Shown: positions 14,923 to 24,221, numbered from the stretch's first letter. The stretch: DNA of 64,000 bases from Anaerolineales bacterium (GCA_019637675.1 JAHBVE010000002.1:143797-207796); one strand, 5' to 3'. Numbers and translations: made by a program. The notes: generated by a model from the sequence alone, not told the origin.

Positions 14923-15903
14923 ATGGCTGAAGAACGTTTGCAAAAGATCCTGGCCCGCGCCGGCTACGGCTCGCGCCGCGCCGCCGAGGAGCTGATCGAG
15001 CACGGCCGCGTGACCGTGAACGGCGCCGTCGCCACGATTGGCGCCAAGGCCGACGCGGCCCGCGATGCCATCAAGGTGGATGGCACCCGCATCACTGCGG
15101 CGGCTGCGCCGGTCTACTTCGCCGTCTACAAGCCGCGCGGCGTGCTCTCCACCACCGGCGGGCCGGAGCCGCGCCAAAAGGTGACCGATCTCGTACCCAA
15201 GGGCGACCAGCTGCACCTCGTCGGCCGCCTGGATAAGGACAGCGAAGGCCTGATGCTGCTCACCAACGACGGCGAGCTGACCCAGCGCGTCAGCCACCCG
15301 CGCTACGAGCAGGAGAAGGAGTACCGCGTGCTGGTGGCGCGCCAGCCAGACGCTGAGCAGCTGGCCACCTGGCGCCGCGGCGTAGTGCTGGAAGACGGCA
15401 CGCGCACCCGCCCCGCCGATGTGCGCGTGGAGCACCTGTATGGCAAAGGTGCCTGGCTGCGCGTGATCATGCAGGAGGGCCACAAGCGCCAGATCCGCGA
15501 GATCGCCGGGCAGCTAGGCCTGCCGGTGGTCAAACTGATCCGCGTGCGAATATCTAACCTGTATGTCGGCAACCTCAAGCCGGGCGAATGGCGCCAGCTC
15601 ACCGAAGACGAAGTGCGCGGCCTGATGGCGGGCGAGAAGCCGGCCAGCCGCCAGCCGCGGCCGGAGAAGCGCGCCCCCGCCAAGACGGCCAAGCCGCAAG
15701 CCCGCCGGGCTGGCAAGCCGGGCAAAGGCCCGGGCAGCCGCAAGCCCGCCGGGCGCAAACCCGGCATCACGTTGGGCCGCCCGCAGCGTGAAGGCGGCGG
15801 CCGCCAAGGTGTGAAGCGCTCCCCCGCCGCAAAGACTCCCAAGACCGGTCGGCGTCCGCAATCGGGCCGCAAGCCCGGCGGCAACCGTCGCAAGCCTGCC
15901 TAG
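14923..15903 (+). CDS. 16S/23S rRNA pseudouridine synthase (RsuA/RluB/E/F family)
   Basis: 326 residues. N-terminal S4 RNA-binding domain (residues 1-60: LQKILARAGYGSRRAAEELI), then the pseudouridine synthase domain with catalytic Asp104 in GRLDKDSEGLMLLTNDG and the EGHKRQIREIAGQLG motif. From about residue 235 to the end there is a 90-residue tail of Lys, Arg, Pro and Gly, low in complexity, as in RluB and RluF relatives, likely an RNA-binding extension. It is divergent from paaF and monocistronic: an extended -10 for the next gene lies right after it. Confidence 0.9.
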   Translation: MAEERLQKILARAGYGSRRAAEELIEHGRVTVNGAVATIGAKADAARDAIKVDGTRITAAAAPVYFAVYKPRGVLSTTGGPEPRQKVTDLVPKGDQLHLVGRLDKDSEGLMLLTNDGELTQRVSHPRYEQEKEYRVLVARQPDAEQLATWRRGVVLEDGTRTRPADVRVEHLYGKGAWLRVIMQEGHKRQIREIAGQLGLPVVKLIRVRISNLYVGNLKPGEWRQLTEDEVRGLMAGEKPASRQPRPEKRAPAKTAKPQARRAGKPGKGPGSRKPAGRKPGITLGRPQREGGGRQGVKRSPAAKTPKTGRRPQSGRKPGGNRRKPA

Positions 15904-15915
15904 CCAGAACATTCG

Positions 15916-15924
15916 TGCTATACT
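15916..15924 (+). promoter_or_regulatory. Extended -10 promoter (TGCTATACT) of the second MFS gene
   Basis: A TGn extension precedes TATACT at 15919-15924. The ATG at 15949 is 24 nt downstream with a GAGG at 15941, so this gene has an ordinary leader. Confidence 0.6.
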
Positions 15925-15948
15925 GCGGCAGCGCAAAAGCGAGGCCGT

Positions 15949-17190
15949 ATGCTCACTACTTTCGTCCAACGCATCCGCACGATCTACAACGAGTTTCCGC
16001 GCGCCTTCTGGCCGGTGGTCGCCGTCTCCTTTGTGGATGGCATCGGCCGCACCCTGCTCTTTCCATTCTTCGCGCTCTACGTAACTCAGCGTTTCAACAT
16101 CGGCGCTACGCAGGCCGGCCTGGTGCTCGGCACCTTCTCGGTCTTCGCCCTCCTCGGCTCGATGGTAGGCGGCGCACTCACCGATCGCATCGGCCGCAAG
16201 AAGCTCATCATTGCTGGGTTGGTGTTCAGCGCCCTCACCACCATTTCGCTCGGCCTGGTGACCGACCTGCGCTGGATGTTCGTGCTGGCCGCGGTCAGCG
16301 GCATCTTCGGCGAGCTGGCCGGCCCGGCTCACCAGGCGATGATCGCTGACATCCTGCCCGAGGAGCAGCGCCAGGAGGGCTTCGGCATCCTGCGCGTGGT
16401 GAACAACATGACCTGGATCGTTGGACCCAGCATCGGCGGCCTGCTGGCCGGCTTCTCGTTCTTCTATCTCTTTATCGCCGACGCGATCATCAGCGGCGTC
16501 GTGGCGCTGCTGTTCTTCATCTACATTAGCGAGACCAAGCCAAAAGCTACCGAAGCACAGGCCAGCGAGAAGCTGGGCCAGACCTTTGCCGGCTACTTCA
16601 CCGTGCTGCGTGATCTGCCCTTCGTGGCCTTCATCCTGGCCTGCATCCTGATGGGCATGGTCTACATCCAAATGTACGGCACGCTCTCCATCTTCTTGCG
16701 TGACCAGTACAGCATTGACCCGCAAGGCTTTGGCCTGCTGATGACCACCAGCGGCATCACTGTGATCCTGTTCCAGTTGTGGGTGACCCGCGTCATCAAG
16801 TGGCGTCCGCCTTTCCTGATGATGGCGCTCGGCACCCTCTTTTACGTCATCGGCTTCAGCCTGTTCGGCGTCGTGGCGGTGTACTGGCTATTCATGGCCG
16901 CCATCGTGATCATCACCATCGGCGAGATGATCGTGGTGCCTACCGCTTCCGCCCTGGCGGCCAACTTTGCGCCCGAGGCGATGCGCGGCCGCTACATGGC
17001 CATGTTCAGCCTGGTGTGGGCGTTGCCGGCCGCCCTTGGCCCGGCCGCCGCCGGCTACATTCTGGATAATTACAACCCCAACCTGCTGTGGCTGGGCGGC
17101 GGCGCGGTGTGCGCTGCGGCGGTGGCCTTCTTCTATTACTTGCACCTGCGCCTGGGCAAGCGCGAGCGCTTCGCCCCCGCCAAACCCTAA
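15949..17190 (+). CDS. MFS transporter
   Basis: 413 residues with twelve likely membrane helices. Motif A is clear (GGALTDRIGRKKLIIAGL), followed by LAGPAHQAMIADILPEEQRQ in the second loop and TKPKATEAQASEKLGQTF as the central cytoplasmic loop (about residues 190-210). The second half repeats the motif weakly. Similar to drug/sugar efflux MFS proteins of the MdtH-like sort, but the substrate is unknown. GAGG lies 5 nt from the start codon. Not clearly co-regulated with the genes on either side. Confidence 0.88.
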   Translation: MLTTFVQRIRTIYNEFPRAFWPVVAVSFVDGIGRTLLFPFFALYVTQRFNIGATQAGLVLGTFSVFALLGSMVGGALTDRIGRKKLIIAGLVFSALTTISLGLVTDLRWMFVLAAVSGIFGELAGPAHQAMIADILPEEQRQEGFGILRVVNNMTWIVGPSIGGLLAGFSFFYLFIADAIISGVVALLFFIYISETKPKATEAQASEKLGQTFAGYFTVLRDLPFVAFILACILMGMVYIQMYGTLSIFLRDQYSIDPQGFGLLMTTSGITVILFQLWVTRVIKWRPPFLMMALGTLFYVIGFSLFGVVAVYWLFMAAIVIITIGEMIVVPTASALAANFAPEAMRGRYMAMFSLVWALPAALGPAAAGYILDNYNPNLLWLGGGAVCAAAVAFFYYLHLRLGKRERFAPAKP

Positions 17191-17280
17191 CACCGCACCT
17201 ATCCGCCGTTCAGTTGCCGAATGGCGCGCCTGCCCGTACAATTGGGTGCATACCCCTCCCTACATAAAAGAAAAAAACCT

Positions 17281-20200
17281 ATGGCCAAAGAACGCACCCC
17301 TTCCCAACAAAGCTGGCTGGATCGCCCGCTGCTTGGCAACCGGCGCTTTAGCTGGGAACACGCCGTCGTGGTCTTGCTGCTGCTGGCAGCCGTAGTGACC
17401 CGCTTCCACATGCTGGGCGAGCGCGTCATGAGCCACGACGAAACCACCCATGTGTACTTCTCATGGCAGCTCTTCAAAGGTCAGGGTTACCAGCACCACC
17501 CGCTCAGCCACGGGCCGGTCCAGTTCCACATGCTGGCCCTGAGCTATTTCCTGTTCGGCGACAATGACTTCACCGCTCGCGCCCCGCAAGCCTTGTTCGG
17601 CGTGGCGGTGGTGTTCTTCGTATGGTGGGCCTTCCGGCGTTACCTGGGGCGTACGGCCGCGTTATTGGCGTCGTTCTTCTTCCTTATCTCGCCGTATGTG
17701 ATGTACTACAGCCGCTACGCACGCAATGAGATCTTTGTGACCCTGTTTGGCCTGGTGATGCTATGGGCCATCCTGCGTTATCTGGATACTGGACTGCATA
17801 AATACATTTACATAGCAGTAGCGGCCATCTCACTGCATTTCACATCTAAAGAAACTTCATTCATCTATTTGGCTCAGGCGCTGATCTTCCTCGGCCTGGT
17901 GTTCCTGTGGCGCATTGGCCCGCGCAAATGGAAGGGCAAGAACACGCGCCTGATCTTCTTCGTCACACTGATCCTGAGCGCATCCCTGTTCCTGCTCGCC
18001 ATCGGCGCCCAGATCCAGGCCAGCGAGAGCGGCGCCGCCGCGGTGAGCGCCACGCAAGTCGAAGAGCCTGTTGTGGCCACCGAGACCGGGCCAACCGAGT
18101 TCAGCTCGCCCCTCTCCGCCACCACCATCATCCTCGGCGGCTTAGGCGCTGCCTCGCTCATCACTGCGTTGGTCGCCCTGTTCATGGGCTACGGCTTACC
18201 GCGCCTGCGCCAGGAGCGCGCCTTCGTGTTGATGGGCCTGCTGTTCGCGCTCGTGCTGCCGCATTTGGCCGCCTTCCCCATCCGCTGGCTGCACCACGAC
18301 CCGATGGCCTATCAGGACACAAGCAATCTGATCTTCATCGCAGGCATCGTGGCGGTGCTGGTCCTGCTCTCGGGCGGGCTGGGCTTCCTCATCAACGGCC
18401 GCGCCTGGCTCATCAGCACGGCCGTCTTCTACGCTATTTTCGTGCCCTTCTACACCACCATCTTCAGCAACGGGGTGGGCTTCTTCTCCGGCCTGGTCGG
18501 CTCGCTCGGCTACTGGCTGGAGCAGCAAGCCGTGGAGCGCGGTAACCAACCCTCCTACTACTACTGGGGCGTGCAGATCCCCATATACGAGTTTCTCGCC
18601 GCGGCCGGCAGCCTGCTGGCCGCCGTGATGGGCCTGCGCAGCCTGAACCGCCTGCGTGACGCCGAGCCTGACACCGACACCGAAGATCGCGACCTGCTGC
18701 CGCACGAGAGCCGCCGCACGGCGCTGGTGCTCTTCGCCTTCTGGGCCATCTCGGCCCTGGCGGCTTACACCATCGCCGGCGAGCGTATGCCCTGGCTGAC
18801 CCTGCACATCGCCATCCCCATGCTGCTGCTGGCCGCCTGGGCCGTCAGCCGCCTGATCGCCCGCCTGCAATGGGCCAACTTTGCAAAGAACAACGGCTGG
18901 CTGCTGTTGGGCTCGCTGGCCCTGGCGCTCGTCGCTGGCTTCAACCTGCTCAGCTCACTATGGGGCACGCAGCCGCCCTTCCAGGGCAATGAGCTGCCTC
19001 AGCTCCAAGCCACCTATCACTTCCTGTTCTTCCTCATCACCCTGGCGCTCGGCGTCTATGGCGTGATGCATTACAGCCTGCAAGGCAACTGGAGCAGCAA
19101 GCACATCAGCAAGCTGGCGCTCCTGCTGGTCTTTGCCGCCCTGGCGCTGGTGACCCTGCGCGTCTCGCTGCGCGCCAACTTCCGCACCTACGATCAAGCC
19201 ACGGAGTATCTGGTCTACGCGCACATGGCGCCCGGCGCCAAGATCGCCATGAGCCAGATCGAAGAGATCTCACGCCGCACCACCGACACGCTTGATCTGC
19301 AGGTGGCCTACGACAACGAGACCTCCTACCCCTTCTGGTGGTATCTGCGCAATTACCCCAACCAGCGCTACTACGCAGACCAGCCCAGCCGCGATCTGCG
19401 CCAGTTCCCCGTCATCATCGTAGGCGACACCAACTACGGCAAGATCGAGCCGATCGTGGGCCAGAGCTTCTACATGTTCGAGTACATGCGCATCTGGTGG
19501 CCCAATCAGGATTATTTCGATTTCACCCGCAGCAGTATCGGCTACCGCTTCACCTCTGAGACCGGCCTGCCGGCCACCGAGATGTCCACCGGCGAATACT
19601 TGCGCCGGGTCGCCATCCGCCTGTGGGAATATTTTGGCGACGCCACCATGCGCCAGAACCTCTGGGATATCTGGCTGCACAGCGATTTCACCGGCTATCT
19701 TGAAGGCAAGGGCCAGAACCCCAGCCTGGAAGCCTGGTCGCCCGGGCGCACGATGCGGGTCTACATCCGCAAGGATGTCGCCGCCCAGATCTGGGACTAT
19801 GGCGTGCAAGGCCTGGCGCCGGAGGACGTGCTGGCTGACCCCTACGAGGGTAAGGGCCGCGCCCTGGCGCCGCAGTTCACCATCGGCGGCTTCGGCAGCG
19901 AGCCGGGGCAATTCATTGCCCCGCGTAACGCCGCCGTGGCGCCGGATGGCACGCTGTACGTAGCCGACACCGGCAACCACCGCATCCAGCACCTCTCGCC
20001 CGAGGGCAGCGTGCTCAGCATCTGGGGCAGCTTCGGCGATGTGGCCAGCGGCAGCGCCGAGGGCGGCATCTTCAATGAGCCCTGGTCCGTCGCCGTTTCA
20101 CCGGATGGGCGCTCGGTGTATGTGGCCGACACCTGGAACCACCGCATCCAGCAATTCACCGCCAGCGGTCAGTTCGTTCGCATGTGGGGCTACTTCGGGC

Positions 20201-20754
20201 AGGACGAAAGCTCCGGCGCGCTATGGGGCCCGCGTGATGTGGCGGTGCTCTCAGATGGCAACGTCATCGTGACCGATACCGGCAACAAGCGCATCCGCAT
20301 GTATGACGCCCAGGGCAATCACCTGGCAGACTATGGCGAGTTCGGCTTTGAAGCCGGCCAATTCGATGAGCCGGTCGGCCTGGCCTACGACGCCGCGCTC
20401 GAGCGCATCTATGTGGCCGACACCTGGAACCAGCGCGTGCAAGTGCTGGAATATCGCGACGGACGCTTCATCCCCATCACCCACTGGGAGGTCGCCGGCT
20501 GGTACGGCCAATCGCTCGTCAACAAACCGTATCTCAGCGTGGGCAAGGATAGCCAGGTCTTCATTGCTGACCCGGAGGCTGGCCGCGTACTGGTCTACAA
20601 CCCGGATGGTACGCTGGCCTACTTCTTCGGCGGCTACGACCAGGAAGCCGCCAACATCCTGGTCGCCCAGGGCGCCGCGGCTGACCCCAACGGCGGGGTC
20701 TGGGTCATCGACAGCCAGAATGCGGTGGTGATGTGGTTTGAGGAGAGCCAGTAG
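17281..20754 (+). CDS. GT39-type membrane glycosyltransferase fused to NHL beta-propeller (TIGR03663-like)
   Basis: 1157 residues from the ATG at 17281; an ATG 60 nt upstream is possible but adds a poorly conserved lead. The first part (about 1-620) is polytopic with the first loop motif MSHDETTHVYFSWQLFKG, including DE acidic residues as in GT-C enzymes. A soluble linker follows, then from about residue 860 a run of NHL blades: YVADTGNHRIQ, YVADTWNHRIQ, VTDTGNKRIR, YVADTWNQRVQ and FIADPEAGRV. This fusion is common in Chloroflexota and haloarchaea and is associated with surface glycosylation. The propeller is outside the cell and may bind protein or glycan. No good Shine-Dalgarno. Confidence 0.88.
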   Translation: MAKERTPSQQSWLDRPLLGNRRFSWEHAVVVLLLLAAVVTRFHMLGERVMSHDETTHVYFSWQLFKGQGYQHHPLSHGPVQFHMLALSYFLFGDNDFTARAPQALFGVAVVFFVWWAFRRYLGRTAALLASFFFLISPYVMYYSRYARNEIFVTLFGLVMLWAILRYLDTGLHKYIYIAVAAISLHFTSKETSFIYLAQALIFLGLVFLWRIGPRKWKGKNTRLIFFVTLILSASLFLLAIGAQIQASESGAAAVSATQVEEPVVATETGPTEFSSPLSATTIILGGLGAASLITALVALFMGYGLPRLRQERAFVLMGLLFALVLPHLAAFPIRWLHHDPMAYQDTSNLIFIAGIVAVLVLLSGGLGFLINGRAWLISTAVFYAIFVPFYTTIFSNGVGFFSGLVGSLGYWLEQQAVERGNQPSYYYWGVQIPIYEFLAAAGSLLAAVMGLRSLNRLRDAEPDTDTEDRDLLPHESRRTALVLFAFWAISALAAYTIAGERMPWLTLHIAIPMLLLAAWAVSRLIARLQWANFAKNNGWLLLGSLALALVAGFNLLSSLWGTQPPFQGNELPQLQATYHFLFFLITLALGVYGVMHYSLQGNWSSKHISKLALLLVFAALALVTLRVSLRANFRTYDQATEYLVYAHMAPGAKIAMSQIEEISRRTTDTLDLQVAYDNETSYPFWWYLRNYPNQRYYADQPSRDLRQFPVIIVGDTNYGKIEPIVGQSFYMFEYMRIWWPNQDYFDFTRSSIGYRFTSETGLPATEMSTGEYLRRVAIRLWEYFGDATMRQNLWDIWLHSDFTGYLEGKGQNPSLEAWSPGRTMRVYIRKDVAAQIWDYGVQGLAPEDVLADPYEGKGRALAPQFTIGGFGSEPGQFIAPRNAAVAPDGTLYVADTGNHRIQHLSPEGSVLSIWGSFGDVASGSAEGGIFNEPWSVAVSPDGRSVYVADTWNHRIQQFTASGQFVRMWGYFGQDESSGALWGPRDVAVLSDGNVIVTDTGNKRIRMYDAQGNHLADYGEFGFEAGQFDEPVGLAYDAALERIYVADTWNQRVQVLEYRDGRFIPITHWEVAGWYGQSLVNKPYLSVGKDSQVFIADPEAGRVLVYNPDGTLAYFFGGYDQEAANILVAQGAAADPNGGVWVIDSQNAVVMWFEESQ

Positions 20755-20756
20755 TC

Positions 20757-20832
20757 AGTGAATAGTGATTGGTGAGCAGGAAAATCTCTACGCGAGCCCT
20801 TCCTGTTCACTGGTTACTGATCACTCATCACT
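20757..20832. repeat. Heptad-phased palindrome (AGTGA family), copy 3
   Basis: Left arm 20757-20780: AGTGAAT, AGTGATT, GGTGAGC, AGG. Right arm 20802-20832: CCT, GTTCACT, GGTTACT, GATCACT, CATCACT. It separates the convergent GT39/NHL gene and the two-TM gene and reaches into the 3' end of the latter. Confidence 0.85.
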
Positions 20833-21174
20833 ATCCCTAACATGCAAGCTGTGAAACGCGCGATGCAGCATGGGCGAAATGATGATGCCCGTGGTGAAAG
20901 CGAACACCAGGCCTGACACCAGCGCATACGCCGTGGCGAACAGCTTGCCGCCATCCGAGGCGATGGCATCCACCGGCCCCATGCCTGACAGGATCATCGA
21001 AGCATTCAGCAGCGCATCCAGCAGCGGCAAGCCGGCCAGCCAGTGGTAGCCCAGCGTACCCAGCAGCAGGAACAGCGCCATCACGCCCAACGCCAGCAGC
21101 ACATGCCGCCCCACCCGCAGAAAGAACAGCTTGCGCGGCAGCAGCGGCTGGCTGCGGTGCTCGTAGCGAAACAT
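20821..21174 (-). CDS. Small two-TM protein with pore-loop-like segment
   Basis: 117 residues from the ATG at 21174. Basic N-terminus (RSQPLLPRKLFFLRVGRH), first membrane helix (VLLALGVMALFLLLGTLGYHWL), a re-entrant-like segment (LLDALLNASMILSGMGPVDAI) and second helix (LFATAYALVSGLVFAFTTGI). The helix / S-x-x-x-G-M-G-P-V-D / helix order recalls ion-channel pore modules such as KcsA-like proteins, but the TVGYG filter is not there. Conserved family of unknown function. TATAAT at 21181-21186, 6 nt before the ATG, suggests a leaderless mRNA. Its last codons are within the heptad palindrome. Confidence 0.7.
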   Translation of the reverse strand: MFRYEHRSQPLLPRKLFFLRVGRHVLLALGVMALFLLLGTLGYHWLAGLPLLDALLNASMILSGMGPVDAIASDGGKLFATAYALVSGLVFAFTTGIIISPMLHRAFHSLHVRDSDE

Positions 21175-21180
21175 CCAGCC

Positions 21181-21186
21181 ATTATA
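21181..21186 (-). promoter_or_regulatory. -10 TATAAT, leaderless promoter of the two-TM gene
   Basis: The hexamer stands 6 nt before the ATG at 21174 with no room for a ribosome binding site. Confidence 0.6.
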
Positions 21187-21228
21187 TGCCCGCCCACTAC
21201 GCCGCCCAAAACTGCGCGCCCGCCGCTC

Positions 21229-21237
21229 TGTTATAAT
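21229..21237 (+). promoter_or_regulatory. Extended -10 promoter (TGTTATAAT) of sucC
   Basis: A TGn extension precedes TATAAT (21232-21237). It gives a leader of about 85 nt ending in AAGGAG before the sucC ATG. No convincing -35, as expected of extended -10 promoters. Confidence 0.65.
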
Positions 21238-21327
21238 GCCCCCGTTTTGCCGTAAGCAGCAGTAACGCAACCCGGCAGTAACGCAACTATCCTTGATCCG
21301 CTCTCTTTCAAAGGAGCATTCCCTGAT

Positions 21328-22464
21328 ATGAAGCTGCACGAATTCGACTCCAAGAAGATATTCGCCCAGTATGGCGTGCCTGTGCCCAAGGGCAAGATCG
21401 CCAAGACCCCCAAAGAAGCCGGCGAGATCGCCAAGAAACTGGGCGGCGCGGTGGTGGTGAAGGCCCAGGTGCTGGTGGGCGGCCGCGGCAAAGCCGGCGG
21501 CGTAAAGGTGGTTAAGACCGCCAAACAAGCCCAGGACGCCGCCAAGCAGATCCTCGGCATGGACATCAAGGGCCTGCCGGTGCGCAAAGTCCTGATCGAC
21601 CCTGCCATCGGCATCGCCAGCGAGATCTATCTCGGCATCACCAATGACCGCGCGGCCCGCCAGCCGGTCATGATCGCTTCGGCCGCCGGCGGCGTTGACA
21701 TCGAAGAGGTGGCCGCCACCAACCCGGAGAAGATCATCCGCGTCCACGTCAACCCCCTGCTGGGCCTGCAGGACTACAACATCCGTGACCTGGCCGTAGG
21801 CATCGAGCTCGACCGCAACCACTGGGCCGCCTTCCACACCATCTGCAAGGGCCTGTGGGAAGCCTACAAGAACTCAGACGCCACCCTGGCCGAGATCAAT
21901 CCGCTGGTCATCACCAAAGACAACGAACTGCTGGCCATCGACGGCAAGATGCTCATCGACGACAACGCCATCTTCCGCCAGCCCAAGCTGGCCAAGCTGC
22001 GCGACATGGACGAGGAAACCCCGGCCGAGACCCAGGCCCGCAAGAGCGGCCTGACCTACATCCAGCTGGATGGCGAGATCGGCTGCATGGTCAACGGCGC
22101 TGGCCTGGCGATGGCCACCATGGACATCATCAAGCTGTTCGGCGGCGAGCCGGCCAACTTCCTGGATATTGGCGGCGGTGCCAACGCCGAAAAGGTGGCG
22201 GCCGCCCTGCGCATCATCCTGCAGGACAAGAACGTGAAAGCCGTGCTGTTCAACATCTTCGGCGGCATCACCCGCGGCGACGAGGTGGCCAAGGGCATCC
22301 TCGCGGCGCTCAAGACCATCAAGACTGACGTGCCGATGGTGGTGCGCCTGGCCGGCACCAACGCCGCCGAGGGCCGCGCCCTGCTGGCAGACGCCAACAT
22401 GATCACGGCCGAAACCCTGGCCGAAGCCGCCCAGAAAGCTGTCCAAGCGGCCAAAGGCAGGTAA
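21328..22464 (+). CDS. sucC: Succinyl-CoA synthetase (ADP-forming) beta subunit
   Basis: 378 residues, close to the usual 385. N-terminal ATP-grasp domain ([40 protein letters not shown]) and C-terminal ligase domain with GDGEIGC-like [31 protein letters not shown] and [15 protein letters not shown]. It catalyses the substrate-level phosphorylation step of the TCA cycle with SucD. AAGGAG is 7 nt upstream of the ATG. In most bacteria sucD follows at once; here a 480-bp spacer with a GxxExxY gene separates them. Confidence 0.97.
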   Translation: MKLHEFDSKKIFAQYGVPVPKGKIAKTPKEAGEIAKKLGGAVVVKAQVLVGGRGKAGGVKVVKTAKQAQDAAKQILGMDIKGLPVRKVLIDPAIGIASEIYLGITNDRAARQPVMIASAAGGVDIEEVAATNPEKIIRVHVNPLLGLQDYNIRDLAVGIELDRNHWAAFHTICKGLWEAYKNSDATLAEINPLVITKDNELLAIDGKMLIDDNAIFRQPKLAKLRDMDEETPAETQARKSGLTYIQLDGEIGCMVNGAGLAMATMDIIKLFGGEPANFLDIGGGANAEKVAAALRIILQDKNVKAVLFNIFGGITRGDEVAKGILAALKTIKTDVPMVVRLAGTNAAEGRALLADANMITAETLAEAAQKAVQAAKGR

Positions 22465-22470
22465 AAGGCT

Positions 22471-22918
22471 AACCACAAAGACACAAAGGGCACAAAGAAT
22501 GAATCAAAAAGAAAGGGCCAATGAGCTTTCCAAGCAAATCATTGGCGCTGCCATCGAGGTTCATTCGACGTTGGGGCCAGGGCTGCTTGAATCGGCCTAC
22601 CTGACAAGCTTGTGCCACGAAATGAGTCTGCGTGGAATTGCCTTTGCGAGAGAAGTTGCACTGCCTGTGAAGTACAAAGACGTAAAGCTGGACGCAGGCT
22701 ACAGAATGGATTTGCTGGTTGAAGGCTTGGTGATTGTGGAAACAAAGACAGTAGAGCGTATTCAAGCCATTCATGAGGCTCAGTTGCTAACGTATCTGAA
22801 ATTGACGAATCTATGGCTTGGAATGCTACTTAACTTCAACGTGCTCTTCCTGAAACATGGAATTCGCCGAGTAGTCAACGGATAAACAAAACTTTGTGCC
22901 CTTTGTGGCTTTGTGGTT
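22471..22918. mobile_element. Candidate hairpin-bounded cassette carrying a GxxExxY gene
   Basis: The left arm 22471-22497 and right arm 22892-22918 are inverse complements at 26 of 27 positions, each holding three CACAAAG/CTTTGTG units. The GxxExxY gene fills the interior: its ATG is 1 nt inside the left arm and its stop 6 nt before the right arm. The same arms with a 26-bp loop occur at 4035-4112. The cassette interrupts sucCD. No transposase or target duplication was recognised, so mobility is inferred. Confidence 0.6.
22499..22885 (+). CDS. GxxExxY family protein
   Basis: 128 residues, the family's normal length. The hallmark is GPGLLESAY with Gly28, Glu31 and Tyr34; further blocks are EVALPVKYKDVKLDAGYRMD (a nuclease-fold-like strand pair with Asp) and VIVETKTVERIQAIHEAQLLTYLKL. 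The D...ExK pattern (YRMDLLVEG..VIVETKT) is reminiscent of PD-(D/E)xK nucleases, an inference from spacing only. Function of the family is not established; it is often found in repetitive or interrupted loci. The left repeat arm supplies AAAGGG about 8 nt before the ATG, possibly acting as the ribosome site. Confidence 0.88.
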   Translation: MNQKERANELSKQIIGAAIEVHSTLGPGLLESAYLTSLCHEMSLRGIAFAREVALPVKYKDVKLDAGYRMDLLVEGLVIVETKTVERIQAIHEAQLLTYLKLTNLWLGMLLNFNVLFLKHGIRRVVNG

Positions 22919-22947
22919 AAGGCTTTATTACGAAAGGAAGTAACTAA

Positions 22948-23811
22948 ATGGGAATTTTGGCTGACAAGAACACCCGCGTAGTCGTGCAAGGCATCACCGG
23001 CAACGAGGGCTTGTTCCACTCCCAGCGCATGCTGGAATACGGCACGCAGGTCGTCGGCGGCGTGCGCCCCGGCAAGGGCGGCGAATGGGTGCTGGATGGC
23101 AAAGTGCCGGTCTTCGACTCCGTCAAGGTTGCAGTCGACGCCACGGGCGCCGACTGCAGCATGATCATCGTACCGTTGGCCGCCGCCGCGGACGCCATGC
23201 TGGAGGCCGCCGACGCCGGCGTGCGCCTGATCGTGTGCCTCACTGAGGGCATCCCCCTGCAGGACATGATGCGCGTGCGCGCTTACCTCGACTCCAAGGG
23301 CGTGCTGCTCATCGGCCCCAACTGCCCTGGCCTGCTGACCCCCGGCCAGACCAAGATCGGCTTCATCCCCGGCGACAACGCCATTCCCGGTAACATCGGC
23401 GTGGTGTCCCGCTCCGGCACGCTGACTTACGAGGTGCTCTACGCCCTCAAGCAGGTTGGCATGGGCTCCAGCACCACCGTCGGCATCGGCGGCGACCCGG
23501 TCAAGGGCCTCAACTTCATCGACATCCTGCAGATGTTCGAGGAAGACCCGCTGACCGACAAAGTCGTGATGATCGGCGAGATCGGCGGCAGCGACGAAGA
23601 GAAGGCTGCCGAATACATCAGTAAGCACATGACCAAGCCGGTCGTCGGCTTCATCGCCGGCCGCGCTGCCCCTCCGGGCAAGCGCATGGGCCATGCCGGC
23701 GCCATCGTCGAAGGCAGCGCCGGCGGCGCCGAAGACAAGATCGCCGCGCTCACCAAGGCCGGCGTGCGCGTGGCCGACTATCCGGAGCAGATCCCGGATA
23801 TGCTCAAGTAA
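22948..23811 (+). CDS. sucD: Succinyl-CoA synthetase alpha subunit
   Basis: 287 residues, normal length. CoA-binding Rossmann domain ([18 protein letters not shown]), [11 protein letters not shown] and the phosphorylated His in [10 protein letters not shown]. Partner of SucC in the TCA cycle. It has its own AAAGGAAG Shine-Dalgarno sequence 7 nt before the ATG. It probably shares the sucC promoter, in which case the GxxExxY cassette is transcribed between them. A strong bidirectional terminator follows. Confidence 0.97.
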   Translation: MGILADKNTRVVVQGITGNEGLFHSQRMLEYGTQVVGGVRPGKGGEWVLDGKVPVFDSVKVAVDATGADCSMIIVPLAAAADAMLEAADAGVRLIVCLTEGIPLQDMMRVRAYLDSKGVLLIGPNCPGLLTPGQTKIGFIPGDNAIPGNIGVVSRSGTLTYEVLYALKQVGMGSSTTVGIGGDPVKGLNFIDILQMFEEDPLTDKVVMIGEIGGSDEEKAAEYISKHMTKPVVGFIAGRAAPPGKRMGHAGAIVEGSAGGAEDKIAALTKAGVRVADYPEQIPDMLK

Positions 23812-23821
23812 CCAGGCAAAC

Positions 23822-23850
23822 AAAAAGAGCGGCGAACGCCGCTCTTTTTT
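23822..23850. terminator. Bidirectional terminator between sucD and acpP
   Basis: AGAGCGGCG, loop AAC, then its inverse, with A-run before and six T after. It serves both convergent genes. Confidence 0.9.
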
Positions 23851-23867
23851 GTTGGCTCAGAGTTTGG

Positions 23868-24101
23868 CTACTTCTTGCCTTCGATGTAGTCGACCGCGCC
23901 GCCCACCGTGGTGATGCTCTGCGCGTCCTCATCGGAGATCTCGATGCTCAGCTTGTCCTCGAGCGCCATGATGAGTTCCACAATGTCCAGAGAATCAGCC
24001 TCGAGGTCCTCACGGAAACGAGCCTCACGGGTGACCTTGGCAGCATCTACGCCGAGCAACTCGACGACAGTAGCCTTTACTTGTTCAAATGTATCCGACA
24101 T
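23868..24101 (-). CDS. acpP: Acyl carrier protein
   Basis: 77 residues from the ATG at 24101, which has GGAGG 6 nt upstream; an earlier in-frame start is less likely. Acidic four-helix protein with the phosphopantetheine-attachment Ser37 in [17 protein letters not shown] and the usual [19 protein letters not shown] helix III-IV region. Carries acyl chains in type II fatty acid synthesis. It stands alone here, away from fab genes. Divergent from the isoprenoid genes. Confidence 0.95.
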   Translation of the reverse strand: MSDTFEQVKATVVELLGVDAAKVTREARFREDLEADSLDIVELIMALEDKLSIEISDEDAQSITTVGGAVDYIEGKK

Positions 24102-24221
24102 GTATGCCTCCAGAAGTTTTGACTGCGTTATTCTACCTTCACCAGCCACTAATCAGGCGCTAAATTGACAGCCCAATTTGCGGCTGGTAAACTAGCCATC
24201 ACTCCACAGGAACACTACTAC

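Noticed and set aside
21175..21837. N-terminal extension of the two-TM gene across the sucC region
   Set aside because: The extension would overlap sucC antisense; conserved membrane protein similarity begins at the ATG at 21174, which also has a well-placed -10.
22471..22918. Insertion sequence between sucC and sucD
   Set aside because: No transposase motif; the only gene is a 128-residue GxxExxY protein. Kept only as a candidate cassette.
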